Shown in pieces: positions 35,824 through 43,910 of a stretch of DNA of 64,000 nt. A program made the position numbers and the translations under genes. Origin of the DNA: Tenericutes bacterium MZ-XQ (GTDB lineage Bacteria > Bacillota_I > Bacilli_A > Acholeplasmatales > Acholeplasmataceae). The notes under the pieces are model-generated. The model was not told where the DNA came from. It saw only the letters and a list, made by a program, of their open reading frames with translations, and did no database searches. The number at the start of each line of letters is the position of its first letter. Position 1 is the stretch's first letter. Where the stretch lies: assembly GCA_002838205.1 (NCBI GenBank), contig CP017950.1, forward strand, positions 1 through 64,000, written 5' to 3'.

Positions 35824-36976
35824 CAACACTATGCACCAAACGTCAGAAAAAAAAGACCCAAGTGTAATCAACGCATCTATCGGTATGTTTTTTGATGAAG
35901 AGAGAAAAATCAGTGGTATGCCCGCAGTATCTAAAGCATTAAGAGAACTACCGGATATGAGTGTTATGCCTTATCCAGCAGTTGATGGGGGAAAAGTTTT
36001 TAAGGACAACGTCATTTCGTGGGCTTTTGGTAAATACGAAGAACGGATCCGTAAAGAAATGTTTGTTGATGCATGTGCGACACCGGGAGGCAGTGGAGCA
36101 ATCGCATCTACATTTTCTGTTTATGCAAAACCAAATGATTATATTTTTGTGTCTAACATTAGATGGCAATATGACAGATTTGCAGACAGAGCACATGTTA
36201 GATTATTCGAACACAACATGTTTAAAGATGATGGTTTTGATCTAGAAAGTTTTGATGAATCATTAGGAAGACTTTGCAATATGCAAAAACAAGTGATTGT
36301 CATCGTCAATGATCCATGTCACAATCCAACGGGTTATACCCTAACTCATTATGAATTTAAACGAGTGATTGACATATTAAACAAGTATGATCAAAATGAC
36401 ATTGTTTTCTTATATGATGTTGCTTATTTAGAATACACAAGTGAAGAAGACAATCGTATCAAGATGCTAGAATTACTTACTTTGAAAGAACATGTTATGA
36501 CCGTTTTAGCGTTTAGCGGTTCAAAAACTTTTGGTGTCTACGGATTAAGATTAGGTGCCGCAATCGGATTAAGCAAAAACAAAAAACATATTGATCATTT
36601 CAGACCTAGATTTGTTAATGAAGCAAGAGGATCCTGGTCAGCTACACCAACTATATCAATTGAGTTACTAAACCATTTCTCTATAAAAGAAAACTACGAT
36701 GTTTTTTCTAAAGATTTAACAAAGATTAAAGAAATTGTTCAAAAAAGAAGTGAGTCTTTTATCTCACAAGCAAAAGCAATCGGACTTAAAACATATCCGT
36801 TTACATCAGGGTTTTATGTTATCGTTTTAACTGATCATCCAATGGATGTTTATGAAAAACTTGCAAAAGCTGGTATTTATGTAGTTCCAATGGAAAAAGG
36901 AATAAGAATAGCTCTATGTAGCATATCACTAAAAGATATTGAGGGACTACCACAACGTATTCAAGCATTTTTATAA
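35804..36976 (+). CDS. PLP-dependent class I/II aminotransferase, 5' end replaced by IS sequence
   Basis: 373 codons of native sequence begin with GAC at 35855 (DPSVINASIGMFF) and continue to the stop at 36976. The PLP-lysine region FSGSKTFGVYGLRLG, NDPCHNPTGYTL and the C-terminal GIRIALCSIS are typical of aspartate/aromatic-type aminotransferases. The first 18 native codons lie upstream of the inserted element. The element's right end supplies an in-frame GTG (35804) or ATG (35813 or 35831), so a product with a new short N-terminus could still be made, by coupling to the transposase stop at 35821-35823. No good ribosome-binding site is present. Whether the enzyme is expressed or active is open; the amino acid substrate is unknown. 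Confidence 0.88.
   Translation: MIIMKNNNTMHQTSEKKDPSVINASIGMFFDEERKISGMPAVSKALRELPDMSVMPYPAVDGGKVFKDNVISWAFGKYEERIRKEMFVDACATPGGSGAIASTFSVYAKPNDYIFVSNIRWQYDRFADRAHVRLFEHNMFKDDGFDLESFDESLGRLCNMQKQVIVIVNDPCHNPTGYTLTHYEFKRVIDILNKYDQNDIVFLYDVAYLEYTSEEDNRIKMLELLTLKEHVMTVLAFSGSKTFGVYGLRLGAAIGLSKNKKHIDHFRPRFVNEARGSWSATPTISIELLNHFSIKENYDVFSKDLTKIKEIVQKRSESFISQAKAIGLKTYPFTSGFYVIVLTDHPMDVYEKLAKAGIYVVPMEKGIRIALCSISLKDIEGLPQRIQAFL
35847..35855. repeat. Target-site duplication, right copy
   Basis: AAAAAAAAG, matching the left copy, directly after the right terminal inverted repeat. Confidence 0.88.
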
Positions 36977-36986
36977 ATTAAAGTAT

Positions 36987-37030
36987 AAAGCTAATGGTAT
37001 GATTTCATCTTTTATATCATTAGCTTTTTT
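36987..37030 (+). terminator. Terminator after aminotransferase
   Basis: AAAGCTAATGGTAT (36987-37000) pairs with ATATCATTAGCTTT (37014-37027), one G-U, then Ts. Confidence 0.85.
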
Positions 37031-37059
37031 CATCAACGGTTTAAATATTTCAAGATGTA

Positions 37060-37084
37060 AACACAATGATAATTGTGTTATAAT
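37060..37084 (+). promoter_or_regulatory. cdaA promoter with palindromic operator candidate
   Basis: AACACAAT (37060-37067), GATA, ATTGTGTT (37072-37079): a perfect 8-bp inverted repeat whose right arm overlaps the extended -10 TGTTATAAT (37076-37084). A protein bound here would block RNA polymerase. Confidence 0.65.
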
Positions 37085-37111
37085 GAAGTTAACAAAAAAG
37101 GAGCTGATACA

Positions 37112-37858
37112 ATGATTTTTGGCCAACCCATATGGAAATTTGTCATCGATGTTTACATTGTATGGATTTTAGTATATTTCCTATTAAAATTTTTAATTAA
37201 CAATAAAAAAATATTTAGTATTTCTCTATCGGTTCTTTTTGTCTATATCATTTATTATTTAACAAATTTAGGTGAAATCATGGCTAGCTCAACACTTCTA
37301 CTTTATGTGGTTGAATGGGTTCCAGTGATTATCATCATTGTGATGGCCCCGGATATCAGAAGAGCACTTGAAATTGTGTGGAAAAATGAGCGTGTTAGAG
37401 AAGATTTTGAGATGGGTTCTGAAAGAACAAAACAACACATCATTGATGCTGTCATGGTTTTAGCCTCTCAAAAAATTGGAGCTCTCATTACAATTGAAAA
37501 ACATAACACTTTAGACCAATATGCTGAACGAGCTATTATGATGAACAGTGATGTTTCTAAAGAGGTGTTAATTAATATTTTCACACCGAACACACCACTT
37601 CATGATGGAGCAGTTATTGTTAGGGGAGACCAAATCTTATGTGCAGGTGCATATTTTGTTTTATCAGATAATCAAAATTACGATAAAACAATGGGTTCAA
37701 GACATCGCGCAGGTTTAGGAATCAGTGAAATCACAGATAGTTTAACGATATTAGTATCAGAGGAAACTGGAAATATATCAGTAGCAATTGAGGGTATTTT
37801 GCTTAAAATGAATGATCGCGAAAAACTATTAGAATACCTCAATATGTTCATGAAGTAG
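37112..37858 (+). CDS. cdaA: Diadenylate cyclase CdaA
   Basis: CdaA condenses two ATP to c-di-AMP, the second messenger for potassium and osmotic control. 248 residues: three N-terminal membrane segments (about 8-30, 36-52, 60-80), a coiled-coil link and the DAC domain with the catalytic TPLHDGAVIV (DGA at 165-167) and GSRHRAGLG (RHR 197-199). The start at 37112 follows AAAGGAGCTG; the upstream in-frame ATG at 37073 lies inside the promoter. Firmicutes usually have cdaR next; here a 55-residue membrane protein follows instead. Confidence 0.96.
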   Translation: MIFGQPIWKFVIDVYIVWILVYFLLKFLINNKKIFSISLSVLFVYIIYYLTNLGEIMASSTLLLYVVEWVPVIIIIVMAPDIRRALEIVWKNERVREDFEMGSERTKQHIIDAVMVLASQKIGALITIEKHNTLDQYAERAIMMNSDVSKEVLINIFTPNTPLHDGAVIVRGDQILCAGAYFVLSDNQNYDKTMGSRHRAGLGISEITDSLTILVSEETGNISVAIEGILLKMNDREKLLEYLNMFMK

Positions 37859-37867
37859 GAGGTTCAA

Positions 37868-38035
37868 ATGAAAAAAATATTAGAATTTTTTATCGAACCA
37901 TTTAAAGTCATCTCAAGAAGAAGTATATCTGAAAATGTTAGTAAGTATTTTAATAGACATAAAGTATTATACGCATTCGTATCGCTAGCAATTGCGGTAT
38001 TGATTGTTTTATTTATGTATTCAGGCGGTATTTAA
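37868..38035 (+). CDS. Small single-span membrane protein in the cdaA operon
   Basis: A 55-residue frame, 9 bases after cdaA, with AGGAGGTT just upstream of the ATG. The first about 33 residues are basic (FKVISRRSISENVSKYFNRHKV), and residues 34-51 form one hydrophobic segment ending YSGGI. Gene position and ribosome-binding site make it very likely real. It has no family I recognise. It takes the place that cdaR, the CdaA regulator, has in other Firmicutes, so a role as a CdaA partner is an attractive but untested guess. Confidence 0.75.
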   Translation: MKKILEFFIEPFKVISRRSISENVSKYFNRHKVLYAFVSLAIAVLIVLFMYSGGI

Positions 38036-38036
38036 T

Positions 38037-39617
38037 ATGTTATTGCAACACCCAATTTATCCACTCATTATATCTATTTTCACCTTAGTGCTTGTCATTA
38101 TGCAAAGTATTCAAAGTGAGAAGGTATTAAAAAACAGATTAATCATTTCGTTTTTAAACATCACCATCACAGTGATGGTTTTTGTTGTATATCATTCAAT
38201 CATTTTAGAAAACCAACTTTATGAAGAAATCTATATTGTCTATAACTTTTACATCTACTTTATATTCTTAGTGGTTTTATATTTTGCATTTAAGACTTCA
38301 ACTCTAAAGGCAAATCACTATCAGTTGTTTGTTAAGTCAATTAAAAACAGTAGATGGAATGCATATTATGTCGTTGATAAAAAAGAAAGAATAAAAGATA
38401 TTTCTCAAAGTTTACTTCAGGAACTTGGTATGGATAAAGAAGATTTAATAGGTAAAAAACTATTTTCGATTTTTAATAAAACCATCAGATTTACAAAACT
38501 TAATGGATTAGATATTAATAATAGACAACTTGAAAACTTCTATTTAAACTATAGAGAAACTGCTAAGCCTAACGATCAAGAAGTTCAAGAATTACAGTTT
38601 TTAAATGAATCGGGACAACCGGTTTTATTACACTTAGTCATGCAGCCCGTGTTCTCTCTTGGTAAATACAAAGGTAGAATATGTGTTGGCGAAAAGAAGA
38701 CAGATTTTGATTTATTAGCTGTTGAAAAAGAACTTAACGAAAGAAATACTGAATTAGAAAGCATTAGACATAAGTTTATTGCAACGCTAGAACTAAGTGA
38801 AGAAGGCTTGTTTTATATTGATCTTGATGAGCGCACCATTTGGGCATCTGACAGTTTAGTTAAAACTCTAAACCTTCCAAGCAATTTACTAGACTTGACA
38901 GATTTTAGAAGATTAATTGAAGCTGAAGATTTAAAGAAGTATTTGGCTATATTAGGCGATTTAACAATCAATAAAACTCAATACCAGACATCATATAGAA
39001 TCAAAGTCAATGGGCGTTATGTTTGGTTTAGAGAAAAAGGGAAGCGTTTGTTTGAAGATACACATAGTGCAATCATCATGGGTACACTCAATCCGATGCA
39101 AACCAAACATTTTCAATCTAGTCATATCGATGTTCTTGATTTACTTAAAGATAAAAATGAGTTTATTGCACACATGCATCAACTCTTTAATGATAATAGA
39201 TATTTCCAACTCGTCGTCTTTAGACTTCAAAATATCCCAAAGATTAATGAAGATCACGGTAGAGAAGTTGGGAATATGCTCATGGCCGAATACATCAAAA
39301 AAATGAAGTCATCGTTTATTTCTGAATCTGGTGATTTGTTTAGAATCACCGGAATAGAGTTTGCGATGACAATTACTGACCCAAGAAAAATGGAAGTTCT
39401 TTCTAATGGCATTAAGTCGAATCCAACATTCTTAAATCTTAACATGCAATATGGGTCTATATCCGAAACACTTGAAGTGTTCTCAGGTATTGCCATAGGT
39501 GGTAGTGATGCACATGATGAACACCAATTGTATCAAGCAGCATACCAAGCTTTAAAAATATCTTTAAACCCACAATTCTCGTCTCATGGCTGTTATTATA
39601 AGGACATTGTTTCATGA
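38037..39617 (+). CDS. Membrane PAS protein with degenerate GGDEF domain
   Basis: 526 residues from ATG 38037, which overlaps the end of the small membrane gene's TAATATG junction. Three hydrophobic segments (about residues 8-90) are followed by two PAS-like regions (about 100-215, and 250-350 with YIDLDERTIWASDSLV) and a C-terminal region resembling a GGDEF fold in which the active-site loop reads RITGIEFAM instead of GGDEF. Such a domain should not make c-di-GMP; it may bind a nucleotide or protein. Co-transcription with cdaA suggests a link to c-di-AMP signalling. It overlaps the MTHFS gene by 4 bases. Confidence 0.75.
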   Translation: MLLQHPIYPLIISIFTLVLVIMQSIQSEKVLKNRLIISFLNITITVMVFVVYHSIILENQLYEEIYIVYNFYIYFIFLVVLYFAFKTSTLKANHYQLFVKSIKNSRWNAYYVVDKKERIKDISQSLLQELGMDKEDLIGKKLFSIFNKTIRFTKLNGLDINNRQLENFYLNYRETAKPNDQEVQELQFLNESGQPVLLHLVMQPVFSLGKYKGRICVGEKKTDFDLLAVEKELNERNTELESIRHKFIATLELSEEGLFYIDLDERTIWASDSLVKTLNLPSNLLDLTDFRRLIEAEDLKKYLAILGDLTINKTQYQTSYRIKVNGRYVWFREKGKRLFEDTHSAIIMGTLNPMQTKHFQSSHIDVLDLLKDKNEFIAHMHQLFNDNRYFQLVVFRLQNIPKINEDHGREVGNMLMAEYIKKMKSSFISESGDLFRITGIEFAMTITDPRKMEVLSNGIKSNPTFLNLNMQYGSISETLEVFSGIAIGGSDAHDEHQLYQAAYQALKISLNPQFSSHGCYYKDIVS

Positions 39618-40141
39618 CAAAAGATGAGATTAGAAGACTCATGATAGATTTAAGATTAAAGCAAACACCTAAAGAAAAGAAGCAAAGAGATCAGGATTTG
39701 TTAAATCAAATTAGAAATCATCCTTATTACAATGAAGCCCAAACAGTTACAATATTTTATCCGATGAAAGGCGAAATCGGATTATTAGATTTATTAAAGG
39801 ATGATAAAACATTCCTATTCCCTAGAGTTCATGGTGAGCAAATGGACTTTTATCCATATCATAAGTTTATGGTATTTCATAAAAGTGCTTTTGGTGTGAT
39901 GGAACCTAGCATTCAAGAAGATAAACATGAGGGTGACTATGACTTAGTTATCGTTCCAGCACTTGCAATTTCTAAAGAAAAAGATAGAATAGGTTATGGC
40001 AAAGGTTTTTACGATCGATTTATTTTAAACCATAATGTTAAACATACACTTGGAGTCATCTATGATTTTCAAGAATTAGATCACATTGATGTTTCATCAT
40101 TTGATCAAAAATTAGATGATTACCTAAAGGGGTCTTTATGA
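39614..40141 (+). CDS. 5-formyltetrahydrofolate cyclo-ligase
   Basis: Converts 5-formyl-THF to 5,10-methenyl-THF. 175 residues; the family signature GYGKGFYDRF is present near residue 135, along with the N-terminal KDEIRRLMIDLRLKQTP and PRVHGEQMDFY. It overlaps both neighbours by 4 bases, so it is tightly coupled to the PAS protein gene and to ispDF. Confidence 0.94.
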   Translation: MTKDEIRRLMIDLRLKQTPKEKKQRDQDLLNQIRNHPYYNEAQTVTIFYPMKGEIGLLDLLKDDKTFLFPRVHGEQMDFYPYHKFMVFHKSAFGVMEPSIQEDKHEGDYDLVIVPALAISKEKDRIGYGKGFYDRFILNHNVKHTLGVIYDFQELDHIDVSSFDQKLDDYLKGSL

Positions 40142-41259
40142 ATACAGCATTAATAGTTGCTGCTGGTACAGGCAGCAGATCGCAACTCAAAGAATCAAAG
40201 ATTTTATACAAAATAAATAATAAACCCATTTTCATGTACAGTATTGAAGCATTCCAATCCTTAGGCTATCACATTTGTTTAGTCGTATCAAAGGGGGATC
40301 TTAGCGAAATCATGGATTATGTGGATCCTACAGTCAAAGTTGTCATTGGCGGAAAAACAAGAAGTGAGAGTGTTCAAAAAGGACTCAAAGAAGTAACCAC
40401 ACCTTATGTATTCATCCACGATGCAGCTAGACCTTTGATTACAACCAAAGCAATCACAGAGGTTGAGAAAGCTTTGCAAATGCATGATGCAGTAGTTTTA
40501 TGTGAACCAGTGATATCAGCTTTAAAATATTATGAAAAAAATACGTTAAAAACAGTGGATCGTCAAAAACATATTATGACGCAAACACCACAAGCGTTTT
40601 TAACAGAGAAAATAAGATATGCTTATATTAGAAATGAAGAAGCATTTGATGATGACATTAGCTTATATCAAGCGTTTTATCCAGATATGAATGTCCATGT
40701 GATTATGAATGATGAACCAAATCCTAAATTAACATATCCAATTGATTTTGAACAAACAAAAATATTATTAGAAGGTGAAGCAGATATGCGAGTTGGTCAT
40801 AGTTTTGATCTTCATCAATTGAAAACGGGTAGAAAACTCATCCTTGGTGGCATCGAGATCGAGCATGAAAAAGGACTTGATGGACATAGCGATGCAGATG
40901 TATTATTACATGCAATTGCTGAATCCATATTGGGTGCACTTGCGTTAGGTGATCTTGGAAAACATTTCCCAGATACCGATGAAACTTATAAAGACATGTC
41001 ATCGATGGATATATTAAAACAGGTTTATCAAAAAATGAAGAGCATGGGATATAAAGTAAACAATATAGATGCAACTATTTATGCACAAAAACCTAAGTTA
41101 GCACCGTATATTGAGCACATGAGAACTAACATATCAAAAACGATTGATATAGATATGAAAGACATAAGCATTAAAGCAACTACATATGAAAAAATGGATG
41201 CCATTGGGCAAGAAAAAGCAATGGCAGCTGAGTCAGTAGTACTTTTAAAGAAGGGGTAA
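40138..41259 (+). CDS. ispDF: Bifunctional IspD-IspF (MEP pathway fusion)
   Basis: 373 residues joining two enzymes of isoprenoid synthesis. Residues 1-about 218 are IspD (CDP-methylerythritol synthesis), with ALIVAAGTGSRSQLKESKILY, VIGGKTRSESVQKGL and FIHDAARPLI. From about 220 is IspF (MECDP synthase): MRVGHSFDLHQLKTGRKLILGG with the zinc ligands Asp and His, GLDGHSDADVLLHAI and the ending GQEKAMAAESVVLL. The IspE step lies far away at 25.7 kb. IspDF fusions are best known from alpha- and epsilon-proteobacteria, so one in a mollicute is noteworthy. Confidence 0.96.
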   Translation: MNTALIVAAGTGSRSQLKESKILYKINNKPIFMYSIEAFQSLGYHICLVVSKGDLSEIMDYVDPTVKVVIGGKTRSESVQKGLKEVTTPYVFIHDAARPLITTKAITEVEKALQMHDAVVLCEPVISALKYYEKNTLKTVDRQKHIMTQTPQAFLTEKIRYAYIRNEEAFDDDISLYQAFYPDMNVHVIMNDEPNPKLTYPIDFEQTKILLEGEADMRVGHSFDLHQLKTGRKLILGGIEIEHEKGLDGHSDADVLLHAIAESILGALALGDLGKHFPDTDETYKDMSSMDILKQVYQKMKSMGYKVNNIDATIYAQKPKLAPYIEHMRTNISKTIDIDMKDISIKATTYEKMDAIGQEKAMAAESVVLLKKG

Positions 41260-41262
41260 TTT

Positions 41263-41538
41263 ATGATTATAGAAACAGATTTTGGGAATTTCGAGTTAAT
41301 CAAAGACTATAGAGAAGCTTTTGATCTACAATTGTTCATAGAAAAATATGTGGATGTTGCATTTGATAGATATACGTATCTTGTAGGAGATATGTCTTCT
41401 GAAAAACTTAGAATTAAAGGATTTAATTCAGATCCTAAAAGTCCAAATGGGTTTAAAAGAATACCGGATTATTTAAGCGAATCTTGTAATTTTAATTGTG
41501 GATACTATATTTTAAAACGCATAAAAAATAATGATTAA
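41263..41538 (+). CDS. YutD-family protein (DUF1027)
   Basis: 91 residues; the pattern YREAFDLQLFIEKYVDVAFDRYTYLVGDMSSEKLRIKGF then YLSESCNFNCGYYILKR is that of the YutD family, conserved in Firmicutes without a settled function. The gene starts 3 bases after ispDF with AAGGGG as ribosome-binding site inside the ispDF end. Confidence 0.85.
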   Translation: MIIETDFGNFELIKDYREAFDLQLFIEKYVDVAFDRYTYLVGDMSSEKLRIKGFNSDPKSPNGFKRIPDYLSESCNFNCGYYILKRIKNND

Positions 41539-41600
41539 TATATCATTTGAAAGTTAAAACTTATTGTTATATACTTATAGTGTAAAAAGAGGTGAAAAAT

Positions 41601-41831
41601 ATGGATGAAACAACAAAACAAGTTCACGAATTAATTCATAAAGTAAGACCGTACTTACAGCGTGATGGTGGAGACATTGAAATCATAAACGTTGAAGATG
41701 GCATTGTATATGTAAAAATGATGGGTGCATGCGATGGGTGTGTCGCACTTGATGTCACATTAAAACAAGGTATTGAAACTATGTTATTAGAAAATGTGCC
41801 TGGAATTATTGCAGTTGTTACTGTTGATTAA
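41601..41831 (+). CDS. NifU-like iron-sulfur carrier (Nfu domain)
   Basis: 76 residues comprising a single NifU C-terminal domain: LQRDGGDIEIINVEDGIVYVKMMGACDGCVALDVTLKQGIE, with the cluster-binding CDGC. These proteins carry and deliver Fe-S clusters. ATG 41601 is chosen over the in-frame GTG at 41592 because that GTG is part of the AAAGAGGTG ribosome-binding site. Confidence 0.92.
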   Translation: MDETTKQVHELIHKVRPYLQRDGGDIEIINVEDGIVYVKMMGACDGCVALDVTLKQGIETMLLENVPGIIAVVTVD

Positions 41832-41837
41832 CATATA

Positions 41838-41860
41838 GGCGGTCTTTTGACCGTCTTTTT
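41838..41860 (+). terminator. Terminator after nfu
   Basis: GGCGGTC (41838-41844), TTTT, GACCGTC (41849-41855), then TTTTT; one G-U pair. Confidence 0.8.
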
Positions 41861-41891
41861 CATTAAACTAATTAAAAACGGAGATGATGTA

Positions 41892-42737
41892 ATGAGAAAA
41901 GTTGGATTGGTAGTTGACTCTACATTTGGATTAGAAGAAAAATTCGTAAAAACAGAAAATATTATTGTAGTTCCTTTAAAGGTGATGATTGATAACCAGG
42001 AATATGTTGATGGGAAGATAGATCCTGAGATTGTTGTCAAAGCGATGCAAGACAAAAAACAAGTTAAGACATCGCAACCTTCACCAGATTTGTTTAAAGC
42101 TGCATATGAAAAACAGTTAGAGACATATGATGAAGTACTTTGTTTAACTTTATCCAAAACATTAAGTGGAACAATCAATAGTGCGAATTTAGCTAAAACG
42201 ATACTCGAACATCCAAAAGTGGTTGTTGTAGATACTGAATCTACAATCAATGGTTCAGGATATTTAGCTGAAAAAATAGTTGCATATTTAAATGAAGGTC
42301 ATACAGCTAGTGAAGCAGTAAGTTATTTAGACCAATTAAAAGATCAAGGTTCGCTCATATTTACTGTTGATAATTTACAAACGCTGCATCTAAACGGAAG
42401 ACTAGGTAAAATGTCAGCTTTTATTGGTAACATCTTAAAAATCAAACCAATTTTAAGATTCAAACGTGGCATTTTAGATGTAGAGCATAAAGTAAGAAGT
42501 TTCAATAACGTTATTCTTTATTTAAAAAAACAAGTTGAAACGATGTTAGAATTTGGTAAAGATGTCGTTGTTAGAATTGCTTATGTAGATAGAGCTACAG
42601 AAGCTAAAGAACTTGAACATGAGCTCTTTCAATTAGGTGAAAAAGTCCATGTTAAGTTAACGGGGATTATTTCACCCGTCATATCAGCGCATGTTGGTCT
42701 TGGTGGATTAGGTATTTATTTATCTTATGAAGAGTAG
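41892..42737 (+). CDS. DegV-family fatty-acid-binding protein
   Basis: 281 residues. DegV proteins (FakB) bind a fatty acid and present it to the kinase FakA for phosphorylation and membrane lipid synthesis. The family pattern is clear: VGLVVDSTFGLEEKF, TSQPSPDLF, LTLSKTLSGTINSANLA and DNLQTLHLNGRLGKMSAFIGNILKIKPIL. Acholeplasma takes up exogenous fatty acids readily (known biology), which agrees with such a role. The start at 41892 follows GGAGATG. Confidence 0.92.
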   Translation: MRKVGLVVDSTFGLEEKFVKTENIIVVPLKVMIDNQEYVDGKIDPEIVVKAMQDKKQVKTSQPSPDLFKAAYEKQLETYDEVLCLTLSKTLSGTINSANLAKTILEHPKVVVVDTESTINGSGYLAEKIVAYLNEGHTASEAVSYLDQLKDQGSLIFTVDNLQTLHLNGRLGKMSAFIGNILKIKPILRFKRGILDVEHKVRSFNNVILYLKKQVETMLEFGKDVVVRIAYVDRATEAKELEHELFQLGEKVHVKLTGIISPVISAHVGLGGLGIYLSYEE

Positions 42738-42770
42738 ACTCAAGATGAGTCTATTTCTTTAGGTGAGCAT

Positions 42771-43490
42771 ATGAGAAAATTAGTCAATATATTGAAAAAA
42801 ATAGTATTAATAGGGGCAGCAATTTTCATTGTTGTTTTTATAGGCTTATGGATTTACTCAATGGACTCATATGATCCATTAGAAGAAATGTATCAAACGA
42901 TAGAAGATATGGTTTCTCCGTATGAAAGAATAGAAGATTTCGATGAAATTAAATACAAAGTCAATCAACCAACAAAACATATATTAATTATTCCTGGTGG
43001 AAAAGTTGAACCAGAAAGTTACGAATATCTAGCAACTTTATTAGCAATGAATAGTCATGATGTTACGATTGTAAAACCACTATTTAATTTAGCAATTTTA
43101 ACGCCAAATTATTTTGATAGATTTCTATCAAGTTCTATTGATAATGTTGTGATCGGACATTCTTTAGGCGGCACTGTTGGATCGATGATTAGTAGCACAA
43201 ATACATTAGTATCTCATGTCGTATTTCTTGCCAGTTATCCAATACAAGATGTAAGTAATAAAAAGGTTTTAGTAATCACTGCAGAAAATGATCTGATTCT
43301 AGATGAATCAAAAATCGAAGATAATCATGCATATCTTCCAGAAAACTATAGAAATATAACAATAGCTGGAGGAAATCACGCTCAATTTGGATGGTACGGA
43401 GAGCAAAAGGGTGATGGACAAGCGACTATCAGCGCAAAGACACAACAAGACACCATCATCACAGAAATCATTTCATTTATGAACACATAA
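42771..43490 (+). CDS. Membrane-anchored alpha/beta hydrolase
   Basis: 239 residues: one N-terminal membrane anchor (about 8-29) then an alpha/beta hydrolase domain, with the nucleophile elbow GHSLGG (Ser near residue 127), an acid around VITAENDLI and the catalytic His in AGGNHAQFGWYG. The last part matches hydrolases of the DUF3887/chlorophyllase-like kind. The active site would face outside if the anchor is a signal anchor. The substrate is unknown. Confidence 0.85.
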   Translation: MRKLVNILKKIVLIGAAIFIVVFIGLWIYSMDSYDPLEEMYQTIEDMVSPYERIEDFDEIKYKVNQPTKHILIIPGGKVEPESYEYLATLLAMNSHDVTIVKPLFNLAILTPNYFDRFLSSSIDNVVIGHSLGGTVGSMISSTNTLVSHVVFLASYPIQDVSNKKVLVITAENDLILDESKIEDNHAYLPENYRNITIAGGNHAQFGWYGEQKGDGQATISAKTQQDTIITEIISFMNT

Positions 43491-43548
43491 TATAAAAACA
43501 CTTCCATAATGAATATTTTTGCGTAATGATTAAAAAAAATATGAAATA

Positions 43549-43557
43549 TGATATAAT
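43549..43557 (+). promoter_or_regulatory. Promoter for S1 protein/pgi/tsa operon
   Basis: Extended -10 TGATATAAT. The run of genes from 43576 to 47696 has no terminator in between. Confidence 0.65.
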
Positions 43558-43575
43558 GACAACGAGGTTTTTGAT

Positions 43576-43899
43576 ATGAAAATAAATGATGTTATCGTCT
43601 GTAAAATCACAGGCATACAGCCTTACGGAGTATTTGTTTCATACGATGATTATGTTGGTTTAATTCATATCTCTGAAATATCTGATCAATATGTACAATC
43701 CATAGAAGACATGTTGTGTGTTGGAGATGAAATTGAAGCATCAGTTTTAGAAATCGATAATGAGCAAAAACGTTTAAAACTCAGTTATAAAAAGGCTAAT
43801 CCTATTCATCCAAGAATACAAAAAATGGTAAAAATTACAATCGGATTCCAATCACTATACAAAGCGTTACCGTTTTGGATAGAAAAAACAAAGAAATAG
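43576..43899 (+). CDS. S1-domain RNA-binding protein
   Basis: 107 residues with one S1 domain at the N-terminus ([34 protein letters not shown], then [23 protein letters not shown]) and a short basic tail. Similar small S1 proteins (YugI/general stress protein 13) bind ribosomes or RNA in Firmicutes. It ends 11 bases before pgi. Confidence 0.9.
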   Translation: MKINDVIVCKITGIQPYGVFVSYDDYVGLIHISEISDQYVQSIEDMLCVGDEIEASVLEIDNEQKRLKLSYKKANPIHPRIQKMVKITIGFQSLYKALPFWIEKTKK

Positions 43900-43910
43900 A
43901 GGTGTTATAT

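Larger units (their letters stand above)
34674..35846 (+). mobile_element. Complete IS1595-like insertion sequence, 1173 bp
   Basis: Perfect 26-bp terminal inverted repeats: the left end begins CTGACGTTTGGTGCATAGTG (34674-34699) and the right end is its exact reverse complement (35821-35846). Nine-base direct repeats flank it. It carries one transposase gene with a structured leader. It interrupts an aminotransferase gene after codon 18. Perfect end repeats, an intact transposase and a clean duplication indicate a recent insertion. Confidence 0.95.

Noticed and set aside
36001-36245. Second frame within the aminotransferase (35961-36245 plus strand)
   Set aside because: Out-of-frame shadow without a ribosome-binding site; the aminotransferase frame matches its family throughout.
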